From Candidatus Enterococcus moelleringii (GTDB lineage Bacteria; Bacillota; Bacilli; Lactobacillales; Enterococcaceae): a stretch of DNA of 64,000 nucleotides. Where the stretch lies: NCBI RefSeq assembly GCF_017377575.1, contig NZ_JAFREM010000013.1:62001-126000 (forward strand). The letters run 5' to 3'. The notes below the pieces were generated by a model, which was not told the DNA's origin, did not search any database, and saw only the letters and a program-made list of their open reading frames with translations. The stretch's first letter is position 1, and every line of letters begins with the position of its first letter. Below are positions 8,362 to 16,311 of this stretch, piece by piece. Made by a program: the position numbers and the translations under genes.

Positions 8362-9042
8362 ATGTTAAGTGTAGAAACAGTCATTGCCTGGTTCAAAGCT
8401 AGGGAAGGAAAAGTTACCTACTCTATGGATTACCGTAATGGTCCCAATAGTTACGATTGCAGTTCAGCTGTTTTCTCAGCTTTAATCGAAGCTGGATTTT
8501 TGCCAAGAGGGACGCATCTTGGAAGTACGGAAACTTTGTATGGACTTGAAGGAAGTTTGCTGCAGCCTATCTCTAGAAATGAAGTCAAACGCGGCGATAT
8601 TTTCGTTTCAGGACCAAAAGGCGGCAGCGGAGGCATTTATGGACATACTGGAGTATTTATCAGTAATAGTCATATCATTCACTGCACAGCTGGTTTAAAT
8701 GGTATCGGTGAAACCCCAGCTGCCGGCTGGATGGGCGGACCACCCAACTATTTTTATCGATTAAAGGGTTCAATTGATGGCGGATCAGGCGGAGGAACAG
8801 GACAAAAAGAAGGAGAGATTGAAATGAAATGTTTTTATACAGTAGATGGAAAAGCCCCAGTGCGATATTTTGACGGAGAAAGAATTGTTAACTTAGCCCA
8901 CACAGATGAACAAAAGATTCTGAATGATATTTATAAAGCCAACAACAATAAGGATATGCCGACATTTGCTTTTAGCTCAAAAGTGCCTTACCATGCTCGA
9001 TTAATGGGAGTATTGACACGACCTTCAAACAAGGAAGCTTAG
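8362..9042 (+). CDS. Phage-type endolysin, NlpC/P60-like amidase (Amidase_5)
   Basis: 226 residues. The N-terminal catalytic domain (1-140) has the cysteine in NSYDCSSAVFSAL and the histidine in YGHTGVFISN, as in phage peptidoglycan hydrolases of the Amidase_5 (NlpC/P60-like) family. A glycine-rich linker (GGSGGGTGQ) joins a C-terminal domain of about 70 residues (KCFYTVDGKAPVRYFDGERI), presumably cell-wall binding. No signal peptide, so release needs the holin encoded next. The ATG at 8362 follows AAAGGAG by ten bases; an ATG at 8344 has no ribosome site. Confidence 0.9.
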   Translation: MLSVETVIAWFKAREGKVTYSMDYRNGPNSYDCSSAVFSALIEAGFLPRGTHLGSTETLYGLEGSLLQPISRNEVKRGDIFVSGPKGGSGGIYGHTGVFISNSHIIHCTAGLNGIGETPAAGWMGGPPNYFYRLKGSIDGGSGGGTGQKEGEIEMKCFYTVDGKAPVRYFDGERIVNLAHTDEQKILNDIYKANNNKDMPTFAFSSKVPYHARLMGVLTRPSNKEA

Positions 9043-9078
9043 CAAAAGACAACTAGTGAATAAAGAAGTGTCTACAAG

Positions 9079-9139
9079 ACGATCGAGCTTTTATCAGAGT
9101 ACTCAATTGAGACGATGATTGGGCTCGATTGTTTTTATT
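9079..9139 (+). terminator. Possible terminator between endolysin and holin
   Basis: Ten-base stem (9079-9088 with 9123-9132, one G-U) with a 34-base loop and a T-rich tail. The long loop makes it weak. It may tune holin relative to endolysin expression. Confidence 0.45.
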
Positions 9140-9166
9140 TAGTGAATCATAGAAAGGAGCAAAATA

Positions 9167-9559
9167 ATGAGCAAACACCTAAACGAACTATCAATAATCA
9201 GCGGAATCATCGGTGGAACGATCGTCCATCTGTTAGGCGGCATGGATGCCATCTTGCATGCGTTAATCTATCTAGTGATGGTTGATTATGTAACTGGCTT
9301 ACTTAAAGCCTGGAAATTGCGAACCATTGATAGTCGAATCGGCTTTCAAGGATTAATTACCAAAATACTAATTTTTATTGTTGTGGCTGTTTCAGTTGAG
9401 ATTGAACGAGTATTAGGCAGCAATCTACCATTGCGGGAGGCGGTAATTATGTTCTACCTGACGAATGAAGGAATTTCTTTTTTAGAAAATATCTCAGTCT
9501 TTATCCCGTTACCGAAGCAGCTGAAGCAAGTGTTTCAACAATTGAAGGAAAAAGAATGA
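9167..9559 (+). CDS. Phage holin, Cph1/TcdE family
   Basis: 130 residues with about three membrane segments (residues 12-28, 30-48, 68-88) and a charged C-terminal tail (KQLKQVFQQLKEKE). MVDYVTGLLKAWK and the SRIGFQGLITKI stretch are typical of the Phage_holin_4 (Cph1/TcdE) family, which permeabilises the membrane to release endolysins or toxins. The gene follows the endolysin rather than preceding it, the reverse of many phages. AAAGGAGC precedes the ATG. Confidence 0.92.
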   Translation: MSKHLNELSIISGIIGGTIVHLLGGMDAILHALIYLVMVDYVTGLLKAWKLRTIDSRIGFQGLITKILIFIVVAVSVEIERVLGSNLPLREAVIMFYLTNEGISFLENISVFIPLPKQLKQVFQQLKEKE

Positions 9560-9564
9560 ATGGC

Positions 9565-9625
9565 AAAAAAAGTGTCTAGCTGAACTCGAAAACTACGTTC
9601 GAAGTTCACCTAGACACCTTTTATT
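9565..9625. terminator. Bidirectional terminator after the lysis genes
   Basis: Long stem (about 9571-9590 with 9599-9620) between an A run and a T run. It closes the holin transcript and the convergent monooxygenase transcript. Confidence 0.9.
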
Positions 9626-9627
9626 TT

Positions 9628-9915
9628 CTATCCAGTATATTCTACTTTTTTCAATTCTTTATCGCCAGCCAGATACTCGTCAATCTCAGCTAGGAATTTT
9701 TTCAGATGATCAGTTGCATTGTGTTTATCGATGGCATCTTGATCGCGCCAGTTTTCGATAATCATGAATTGATTTCTTGTATCCAAGCTTTCTAAGCAAT
9801 CGTAAAACTCCGCGCCTTCATCTTTACGAGATTTGTTGACTAAGTCCTCTACGAATACTAAAAATTCCTCGCGTTTTTCTTCTTTTACCGGTAACAATAC
9901 ATTGATAATAATCAT
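9628..9915 (-). CDS. Antibiotic biosynthesis monooxygenase (ABM) domain protein
   Basis: 95 residues forming one dimeric alpha/beta-barrel domain: MIIINVLLPVKEEKREEFL, then RKDEGAEFYDCLESLD and FMIIENWRDQDAIDKHN. This matches the small YgiN/ABM family (quinol monooxygenase or haem-degradation relatives); no specific substrate can be read. It lies 12 bases after the VOC protein gene and has AAGGAG before its ATG, so the two form an operon. Confidence 0.85.
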   Translation of the reverse strand: MIIINVLLPVKEEKREEFLVFVEDLVNKSRKDEGAEFYDCLESLDTRNQFMIIENWRDQDAIDKHNATDHLKKFLAEIDEYLAGDKELKKVEYTG

Positions 9916-9927
9916 TTTTTTCTCCTT

Positions 9928-10287
9928 TTAGGCTTCTTTGTGGCAGACGGCTTCGATGTTGTAGCCATCAGGATCGATTACAAAAGCACCATAATAATTT
10001 TCATGGTAGTGAGGACGCAGACCAGGTGCACCATTGTCTTTACCGCCAGCATCCATCGCTGCTTGATAAAAAGCATCTACTAATTCCCGGGTGGCAGCGC
10101 CAAAAGCAACGTGAGTTTTGGTGGGGTCATTTTTGACAATCCAAAGATCGCCGCCGTCACCAGAACCAAAGCAGACACCGTGATCCATTTCGACTTTCAC
10201 TTGGTAGCCTAGCGGTTGCAGCGTTTTTTGATAAAAATCTTTGCTTTTTGCTAAATCCGTGACGCCTAAACTTAAATGATCGATCAT
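9928..10287 (-). CDS. VOC (glyoxalase/dioxygenase superfamily) protein
   Basis: 119 residues. MIDHLSLGVTDLAKSKDFYQ at the start and HYHENYYGAFVIDPDGYNIE near the end give the paired beta-alpha-beta-beta-beta modules and metal ligands (H, H, E) of the vicinal-oxygen-chelate fold. The family covers glyoxalase-like and thiol-transfer enzymes. The ATG at 10287 follows AAGAAGG by seven bases; an upstream in-frame ATG lacks such a site. Confidence 0.88.
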   Translation of the reverse strand: MIDHLSLGVTDLAKSKDFYQKTLQPLGYQVKVEMDHGVCFGSGDGGDLWIVKNDPTKTHVAFGAATRELVDAFYQAAMDAGGKDNGAPGLRPHYHENYYGAFVIDPDGYNIEAVCHKEA

Positions 10288-10389
10288 ACAAGAACCTTCT
10301 TTCTTAATTAAGTTAATTCTAGTATAGCAAATGCTGAAGAGATATGGGCCTATCTTCACAATCTTTTCACCTAAAAATTACGTTTGTTA

Positions 10390-10839
10390 TTATTCGGATG
10401 AAGCGGTTGTGTCGGTTTTTGGAATCAAGGTGATGGTTTCGGTTTCTTGTGGTTCATCCGGTGTGAAGACGATATTGTCCTCATCTTTTCTGACCGTGTA
10501 ATCATTATCTAGTTCCAATTCTTCATTTTTTAAATGAATGGTTTCTTCGTCTAATTGATAGGCCACATGAAAAGTCATGCTTTCGACAAGCTGTTTCCCT
10601 AATTCTTCTCCGTTTTTTTCCCATTCATTGGAGGCGCTGCTTTCTAGATCCGACAGATCGAAAGCGAGGATCATCTCGTCATCTGTAAAGGATGCGATGA
10701 ATTTCGTTTCGGCATCTGATTCCTGTGTTTCCATCGTCCAGTCATGGGCTTTTAGGTCATCAGCTGTGATCGGTTTGCCACAACCTGTTAGTGTCAGGCC
10801 CAATAACAGGACCCACATACCCGCGAACAACTTTTTCAT
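10390..10839 (-). CDS. Putative lipoprotein of unknown function
   Basis: 149 residues. Signal peptide MKKLFAGMWVLLLGLTLTGC with a clear lipobox (LTGC), so it should be lipid-anchored outside the membrane. The mature part is acidic, with repeating strands (ETKFIASFTDDEMILAF, FHVAYQLDEETIHL) that suggest a small beta-rich fold. No family recognised. AAAGGGGG precedes the ATG. Confidence 0.8.
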   Translation of the reverse strand: MKKLFAGMWVLLLGLTLTGCGKPITADDLKAHDWTMETQESDAETKFIASFTDDEMILAFDLSDLESSASNEWEKNGEELGKQLVESMTFHVAYQLDEETIHLKNEELELDNDYTVRKDEDNIVFTPDEPQETETITLIPKTDTTASSE

Positions 10840-11255
10840 ATAAAACCCCCTTTAATTGATTTTATCAAAAAAAGAGAACGTTTACAAAGATTACTGAAAG
10901 TAACAAAATTGACAATAGCATGACAAATATTCCTTTAATATTTCGAGGGATATTATCGAAATATTGATTTTTAAAAGAGCTATTTTTTAAAACAAAAAGC
11001 AGCTGAAACGATCCAATAAAACGGGTCTATGATCAAATGACCGCAGCAAAATAAGCGCTGATATCTATTAGTGAATTGTGAAACTTAACCGACACTAAAA
11101 TTAATGAGCAAAATCGCTTTATTGCACAAGATATAATAAGGGTAAGCAAAGATTCGCATCCGGATGCCGTCTTTTTCTACATTTGTTCACTGCTGACAAT
11201 CAGCTCTAATCAAGATTTCAGCTATTCATTTAGCAACAAAAGGGAGGCGATCAGC
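10840..11255. other. Intergenic stretch, promoter region only
   Basis: About 415 bases, AT-rich. A TATAAT near 11132 followed by AAGGGTAAGC is a plausible -10 for the gene at 11256, with no clear -35. Nothing else recognised. Confidence 0.4.
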
Positions 11256-11453
11256 TTGAAGACGAGCCGACTAACCATTTATGTCAGACGTATCAACATA
11301 GTTTTGGGTGCAATTGCCTTTGCTAGTATTCTTGCTGGGCTCGCAATCACCGAGAAAAGAAGCATGTTCTTCAATTTGTGTTCCGCTGCCTTGCTGCTTT
11401 CCATCGCCATTCAAATCGTCTGGTTTCTTTGGGACACTTTCAAAAAGGAATAA
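11256..11453 (+). CDS. Small membrane protein, 65 aa
   Basis: 65 residues, TTG start (11256) with AGGGAGG eight bases upstream. Two hydrophobic helices (about 14-30 and 38-56) are separated by TEKRSMF, with basic ends. No family recognised. A terminator follows at 11518. Confidence 0.65.
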   Translation: MKTSRLTIYVRRINIVLGAIAFASILAGLAITEKRSMFFNLCSAALLLSIAIQIVWFLWDTFKKE

Positions 11454-11517
11454 GTAGTCTTTGCTGGGAAACCTGATTCTCTGCAATCGCTCAGAGCCAA
11501 AATAGCATCATCAAGAG

Positions 11518-11554
11518 GATAGGCGCAAAGAGTTCTAGCGTCTATCGCTTTTTT
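11518..11554 (+). terminator. Intrinsic terminator
   Basis: Nine-base stem (11518-11526 with 11538-11546, one G-U) followed by TTTTTT. Confidence 0.8.
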
Positions 11555-11578
11555 GTTTTTGCAACAAATTGCGGACGA

Positions 11579-12637
11579 CTATTTCCGTTTTTTCTTCTTT
11601 TTCTTCCCGCCGTTGTTTTTATTCTTGTTTTTCTGCTTCTTGCCTTTGTCCTTCTTCTTGTTTTTCTCTGGTTTGCCGTTCTTGCTTGTTTTGGATAGAT
11701 AACCCTTCAGCGATTTAGACAGCTGGGGTTTCTTGTTGGCCTTGGTGTTTTTCTCGCCGGTTGCTGCCTTTTCGCTGGTATCTTTCTCCGGCGGGGTAGA
11801 AGCTCCTGATGTCACTTGCTGCTCTGATTTCTTAGAGGAAGAGGAGTCTTTTTTCTTTCCGCCGCTTGTTACTTCGGAATCTTTAGAAACGGATTTTTCA
11901 GTAGATTTAACCGCTCCCGATTCTTCGTCTTCCTTTGGTTCATATAATGGATCATCTTCTTTGCGAACATCAAAAGAGCGATGCTTTTCATCCACAGCAT
12001 AATCCAGCCAGACTACCCGGGTAAATTGGCGCACGCCATCCTTTTGGAAAATAGTCAGCTCGCCAAAAATAGTTAAAATCGCATGGGCTTCCTGTGGTGT
12101 TAGGTGGGTGACCACATTGCTGAGGCTCCAGTTGTGCAGCTTGCCGGTTCCATCTTCAAAGGCGGCCTTCAAGTTGTGCTTCTTCTCTACAGCACACTCT
12201 CCTGAATGCAAAAGTGGGATCAATTTTTCTATATGTAAACGATAGTTTTCGTTAATTTCAGAACGTTCTTGGGGCGTTTTGTATAAACGGGCAATGACTG
12301 TATCCCATTCTTTGTCGTTGAAATAGGGTCTGAAGTAAACACAAAGATGGCGCACGGAAGTCAGATTCTCACCGCTTAAAAAGCAATTGCGAATCAAGCT
12401 TTTGGAAAGGTCAGAAAAGTCCAGCGGGCTAAAAGCATTGCGTACCAGCACAGCCGCTGCACACTGAATAATGTAGGAATCGTTAGGTTTATTTTTGTAA
12501 TATTCCTCAAATCTCTGAGATAAACTATCAACTTTCATTGTTAGAACCTGCCGCTTTTCCAGCTTGATACTCCCTTTTGCTTTAACTCCTACTTTAGTTT
12601 CTGATTTCGTCTCCAATTTCGCTTCTACATTTGCCAT
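11579..12637 (-). CDS. Unknown protein with lysine-rich tail (paralogue A)
   Basis: 352 residues. Residues about 35-225 form a folded domain with QCAAAVLVRNAFSPLDF, HLCVYFRPYF, a KLHNWSLSNV turn and IFQKDGVRQF. The same landmarks in the same order occur in the protein at 44597-45754 (NWSLSNV versus SWSLSNV, IFQKDGVRQF versus IFHKDGVQRF, CVYFRPYF versus CVYFRDYF), so the two are paralogues. From about 230 on it is a disordered, repetitive segment of S, K, E, T and G that ends almost wholly in K, G and N. The tail resembles RNA-binding or ribosome-associated extensions. No known family or function was recognised. Confidence 0.75.
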   Translation of the reverse strand: MANVEAKLETKSETKVGVKAKGSIKLEKRQVLTMKVDSLSQRFEEYYKNKPNDSYIIQCAAAVLVRNAFSPLDFSDLSKSLIRNCFLSGENLTSVRHLCVYFRPYFNDKEWDTVIARLYKTPQERSEINENYRLHIEKLIPLLHSGECAVEKKHNLKAAFEDGTGKLHNWSLSNVVTHLTPQEAHAILTIFGELTIFQKDGVRQFTRVVWLDYAVDEKHRSFDVRKEDDPLYEPKEDEESGAVKSTEKSVSKDSEVTSGGKKKDSSSSKKSEQQVTSGASTPPEKDTSEKAATGEKNTKANKKPQLSKSLKGYLSKTSKNGKPEKNKKKDKGKKQKNKNKNNGGKKKKKKRK

Positions 12638-13075
12638 CGTCCTTGCTCCTCACCAGTTATCAATTTCAATAACAGAATACTAGAAAGCCTTTGCATAAGG
12701 CAAGAGAAATTTTAAATATTTATCGCGGTTATGAAATGAACTTTGCATCAAAATCAGGATAAATCCTCATCCCAAAAAACAGTTAAAAAAACTTTGTTAT
12801 ATTACTTTATCTAATTACAGACAAAAATTCTGGTTAACGAATTTATATTCCGTTATTTTTATGAAAGAAAACTATGAAAATCAGTTTCATCTTTAATTAA
12901 AGTTTGAAGAAACGCTTTCAGTAAATATTAAGAAAACATTAAGGTGGTCTTGGAGAGGGTATTTCTGAAGGGACAGTGTGAGCTTTTTCCATGAAAAATG
13001 ATCACCTTCCGAAGTGGGAGATGATCATCATCGTTGTAGCTAAATTAAGCTTTTTTTGACAGGTGAGCCGCGTTT
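12638..13075. other. Intergenic stretch with one terminator
   Basis: About 440 AT-rich bases. The only recognised element is the minus-strand terminator at 12992-13028. Confidence 0.45.
12992..13028 (-). terminator. Terminator of the GFA-family gene
   Basis: Stem of about eleven bases (12998-13008 with 13016-13028, imperfect) with a short U tract on the minus strand. Confidence 0.6.
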
Positions 13076-13492
13076 CTATTTCCCTTCAAACAAATGAGCA
13101 AGGAATTCTTTCTCGCTGAGTTTTGGTGCATCGTTTTGCAGCTGATAAAATTCTGGCTTCTTATCATAAAAGATTTCCTGCACAATTTTGCCGGTGACAC
13201 CTTCAAATAAACCAGTGGGGAAGAAATAGTCTTGGCCTAAAGCATGATAGAATAAGCTGGAGCCGCAATTTTTACAAAATCCCCGTTCCGCCCACTGAGA
13301 GGAAGCATAGCGTTGGACAAATTCAGCTCCTTGCAGCGCGAATTGCTCAGCAGACAAACCAGGCAATGATAGAAAAGAACTGCCGAAAAACTTTTGACAC
13401 ATCTGGCAGTGGCATACAGTGATTTCTTCGACAATTTCCGGGATAGTGATCTGGACGTTTCCACAAAGACAAGCGCCATTTAATTGCATCAT
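13076..13492 (-). CDS. GFA/CENP-V family zinc protein
   Basis: 138 residues. The cysteine pattern GACLCGNV, CHCQMCQKFFGS and CKNCGSSLFYH is the double zinc-binding signature of the GFA (glutathione-dependent formaldehyde-activating) family, a Mss4-like fold. Most members have no proven activity. The start is at the ATG pair 13492/13489; GAGGTGG precedes the first by about five bases and either could serve. It is divergent from the MerR regulator gene, whose promoter begins about 70 bases away. Confidence 0.85.
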   Translation of the reverse strand: MMQLNGACLCGNVQITIPEIVEEITVCHCQMCQKFFGSSFLSLPGLSAEQFALQGAEFVQRYASSQWAERGFCKNCGSSLFYHALGQDYFFPTGLFEGVTGKIVQEIFYDKKPEFYQLQNDAPKLSEKEFLAHLFEGK

Positions 13493-13560
13493 TTCCACCT
13501 CTTTATTTTTTACTCTACTGAAGTTTGGCAAGAAATACAATGCATATCGGTCATTTATAC

Positions 13561-13591
13561 TTGACCTTCACGCAACGGAAAGGTGTATGCT
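13561..13591 (+). promoter_or_regulatory. MerR-type promoter with 19-bp spacer
   Basis: TTGACC (13561-13566) and TATGCT (13586-13591) are 19 bases apart. The over-long spacer holds the dyad ACCTT (13564-13568) / AAGGT (13580-13584). This is the standard layout that MerR-family activators untwist, and it suggests autoregulation of the gene at 13613. Confidence 0.8.
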
Positions 13592-13612
13592 TTAGTTGTG
13601 GAGGTGAGACAA

Positions 13613-14368
13613 GTGGCATATACAGTCAAACAAGTCGCAGATTTATCGGGAGTCAGTCCCCGAACCTTGCGCTATTACGACGAGATCAATCTGCTGAAGC
13701 CGGCAGAGGTCAACGAGTCAGGGTATCGCTTATATCAGCAACCGGAAATTGACCGCCTGCAGCAAATTTTGGTGTATCGCTCGATGGGGTTGTCTTTGAA
13801 GGAGATCCAAAAAATCCTCGATCACCCGGATTTTGAAATTGAGGAGGCTTTGCGGCAGCAGAAGGCGCAGCTGGCTAAACGACGAGCGGAAATTGACGAG
13901 CTGCTTTTATTGGTGGAGCAGACCTTGGCTCATTATAAAGGAGAAAAAAATATGAGTAACGAAGAAATATTTGATCTGTTTAAAAATGAATCTTGGCAGG
14001 AAAATGAAAACCTGTATGGAGAAGAATTGCAGGAGAAATACGGAGAGGAAACGGTTGAAGACTCAAAGAAAAAATGGTTGGGACATTCTGAGAAAGAATT
14101 CCAAGAGCGGGAAGCTGCTGAACAAGAAATGTTGACCAAACTGAAAGAATACGGGCAAGCTCCTCAGCTGCCCAGTGATTTAGCGCAGGAAATCTTCAAG
14201 CTGCATAAAACCTGGCTGGAATACAGCTGGCAGAACTATTCCAGCGAAGCCCATCGTGGAGTGGCAGAAATGTATGTCTTGGACGAACGGTTCTCCAAGT
14301 ATTACGAAGAACGAGTGGGAAAAGATGCGCCGCAATGGCTAAGAGAGATTATCCATTTCTATGCATAA
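13613..14368 (+). CDS. MerR regulator with TipAS drug-binding domain
   Basis: 251 residues. The N-terminal MerR helix-turn-helix (YTVKQVADLSGVSPRTLRYY) runs to about 70, then a dimer coiled coil to about 110. The C-terminal TipAS domain (about 115-250) has SWQENENLYGEELQEKYG and the EAHRGVAEMYVLDERF segment. TipA/Mta proteins sense antibiotics or other hydrophobic compounds and activate efflux or their own synthesis. The GTG start at 13613 follows GGAGGTGAG. The MerR-type promoter directly upstream supports autoactivation. No efflux gene is adjacent. Confidence 0.9.
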   Translation: MAYTVKQVADLSGVSPRTLRYYDEINLLKPAEVNESGYRLYQQPEIDRLQQILVYRSMGLSLKEIQKILDHPDFEIEEALRQQKAQLAKRRAEIDELLLLVEQTLAHYKGEKNMSNEEIFDLFKNESWQENENLYGEELQEKYGEETVEDSKKKWLGHSEKEFQEREAAEQEMLTKLKEYGQAPQLPSDLAQEIFKLHKTWLEYSWQNYSSEAHRGVAEMYVLDERFSKYYEERVGKDAPQWLREIIHFYA

Positions 14369-14420
14369 TGCTCGGCGGGTTCTTAGGTTTCTGCTATAGT
14401 GAAGCCTAGGAGATGATTTG

Positions 14421-14762
14421 ATGCCGAAAAAAACACCTGTTAAGGATACAGAAGCATACATCCAACTGGCAGCTCCGGCAGCTCAACCTGTTTTGGCCCA
14501 GCTGGCGAAGCTTTTACGGAAGGCTCAGCCCACAGAAGAAACCATTAAATGGGGGCAGCCCTTTTTCTTATTTAAAGTAAAACGTGCCAGCATTGCAGCT
14601 TACAAAAGTCATGTAAGTGTTAGTTTCTCAACCGATTTAACCACTGAACAAAGTGAAAAAGCCCAGGAACTAGGTTACAGCACCGGGCAGAAACGAATCA
14701 ATATTGGTTTTGAGCAAGCCATTCCGGAAACATTGATTCATACAATTTTAACTGATGAGTAG
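14421..14762 (+). CDS. DUF1801 (YdhG-like) protein
   Basis: 113 residues of the YdhG/DUF1801 fold: DTEAYIQLAAPAAQPVLAQL, ETIKWGQPFFLF, and a final helix with RINIGFEQAIP. The family is small, soluble and iron-chaperone-like (frataxin-like fold) in some members; function here unknown. The ATG at 14421 has AGGAG eight bases upstream. Confidence 0.85.
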   Translation: MPKKTPVKDTEAYIQLAAPAAQPVLAQLAKLLRKAQPTEETIKWGQPFFLFKVKRASIAAYKSHVSVSFSTDLTTEQSEKAQELGYSTGQKRINIGFEQAIPETLIHTILTDE

Positions 14763-14768
14763 AAGCGT

Positions 14769-15161
14769 CTATTGCCAGTACGCTTCTACTTTTTTGCGTT
14801 CGGCAGCCGGCAGTTTTTTTGCCACTAAGCGATAAGACAACGTGATCATCCCTTCGATTTCCTCATCGCTTAATTGTGCAGTGGATAAGGCAATCGTGTT
14901 CCAGTGCTTTTTGTTCATGTGGTAGCCCGGCGTGATATCGGAATAGATTTCCCGCAGCTCTTCATTTTTTACAGGTGGACCTTTTAAAGTAATCGTGGCA
15001 GTTTCGACCGCTTCCGGCGACATCATGCCGAACATTTTGCCATAGAGATCGAAATACAAAATCTCCCAATCGTTACGATAGTATACTTTGGCTTTAGGCA
15101 GTTCGTCGCCAAAGGCCTGAAAACGTTCCAGCCGTTGTTTGATTTTTTGGTTAGTGGTCAT
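14769..15161 (-). CDS. MmcQ/YjbR family protein
   Basis: 130 residues. Motifs FDLYGKMFGMMSP, ITPGYHMNKKHWNTI and LSYRLVAKKL are the standard YjbR/MmcQ pattern, a cysteine-desulfurase-associated-like, double-wing DNA-binding-like fold. Its ATG overlaps the stop codon of the HEAT-like gene upstream (ATGA), so the two are coupled. Confidence 0.88.
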   Translation of the reverse strand: MTTNQKIKQRLERFQAFGDELPKAKVYYRNDWEILYFDLYGKMFGMMSPEAVETATITLKGPPVKNEELREIYSDITPGYHMNKKHWNTIALSTAQLSDEEIEGMITLSYRLVAKKLPAAERKKVEAYWQ

Positions 15162-15859
15162 TTGTAGATCCTCCTTTGAGAAAGTATCGTTAGGGAGCGC
15201 TGAGCTTCGGCGGTCAGCGCAGGCATTGAAGCCGCGATCGTTTCCAATAAATTCCTACTCTGAGGCAGGGCGGAAAAACAGACAACCAGCTTCCACTGAA
15301 TTAGCGGACTTTCTGTCTGTTCCCATACCTGTTCCAGCTGTTCAAAGTGTTCCTCTTGTACCGCTTCAGGATGATAAAACAGCAGCTGACCGATGGCATC
15401 GATCAATTCGCTAAGCTCCGCTTCCGGCAGAACATCCAACTGCTCAAACAGAATAGGTAAAATCTCTGGCGACATATTCCCTAAGGAACGGGCGATCAAA
15501 TCCCGCGGCAAGGGAAAGGATTTCTTCCCCGAAGGTTTGGTTAATGGAATGGTATGCTGATTGCGGCCGATTTTTCCAAGATATGGCAGCATCATTCTAG
15601 CCGTTTCGCAATCGCCGCTTTCTAATTTCCGCATCATTTCCAAACGGCAGTATAGCTTCTTTTCCTGCTGGACTGTTTGCAATAATTTCTTTGTTGTTTC
15701 GTTGGTGAGGGGCAGCAGCCGAGCCGCCCCGCTGCGGGCCACCGGATCTTTTGCATCCAAGAGTTCCAGCAATTGCTCAAAAGAACAGGACTGGAAGCTT
15801 ATCAGGTCCTCTTGATCCAGAAAACCGCGGGCTTTTAGCTGAGTATCAGAACTTTTCAT
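15158..15859 (-). CDS. HEAT-repeat-like protein
   Basis: 233 residues, leucine-rich and fully helical. Repeating helical pairs include SFEQLLELLDAKDPVARSGAARLLPL and GNMSPEILPILFEQLDVLPEAELSELIDAIGQLL. This is typical of HEAT/ARM-type scaffolds; no catalytic motif. The start at 15859 has AAAGGAG upstream; a longer frame reaching 16036 would run through promoter-like sequence of the divergent gene. It is coupled to the YjbR-like gene. Confidence 0.7.
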   Translation of the reverse strand: MKSSDTQLKARGFLDQEDLISFQSCSFEQLLELLDAKDPVARSGAARLLPLTNETTKKLLQTVQQEKKLYCRLEMMRKLESGDCETARMMLPYLGKIGRNQHTIPLTKPSGKKSFPLPRDLIARSLGNMSPEILPILFEQLDVLPEAELSELIDAIGQLLFYHPEAVQEEHFEQLEQVWEQTESPLIQWKLVVCFSALPQSRNLLETIAASMPALTAEAQRSLTILSQRRIYK

Positions 15860-16011
15860 AAATTTTCTCCTTTTTTCGAGTATAGCATGAGTCGTGGCAC
15901 TGGAAAACGCTTGAGGTAAAAAAGACCAAAAAAATTTGTGCTTTTTTTCACAAAATCGTTGCTTTCTCTTTTTCAGTATGCTAAAGTATAAAAAAAAGGA
16001 GATGTGATAGT

Positions 16012-16311
16012 ATGAGAAAAATCGTTGCCAATCCAATCGAACTGAGGGACGCCATTCGTTGTGAGAAAAAGGAAATCGCGTTGACTAGCGGCTTTGCTAA
16101 CATGATGCGCCCATTCGCAGAGTTCCAGCAAAAAAGCAAGAAAAAACCTGCTTCTGTCAATATCAACGAGGTAAATGAAGCAATTGATTTACCAACAAGT
16201 GTCGTTCTAGCATTCGATTCGAAAACAATGGACAAACTGTTCAATACCTATCAAGTAGTGGTAAATGAAGATGCTGCTAAGGGAGTGGAATTGGAATACG
16301 TTCATGTTTAA
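16012..16311 (+). CDS. Hypothetical protein, 99 aa
   Basis: 99 residues, AAAGGAGATG upstream of the ATG. The N-terminal half is basic and helical (RKIVANPIELRDAIRCEKKEI); the C-terminal half has a VVLAFDSKTMDKLFNTYQVVV segment. No family recognised. Divergent from the HEAT-like gene. Confidence 0.7.
   Translation: MRKIVANPIELRDAIRCEKKEIALTSGFANMMRPFAEFQQKSKKKPASVNINEVNEAIDLPTSVVLAFDSKTMDKLFNTYQVVVNEDAAKGVELEYVHV

Noticed and set aside
6635-9559. Reading the XRE-to-holin region as a prophage
   Set aside because: No integrase, replication, packaging, head or tail genes and no att-like repeats are visible; normal chromosomal genes adjoin both sides.
10868-10880. GAACGTTT as a LexA box
   Set aside because: The second half site is missing and the spacing is wrong.
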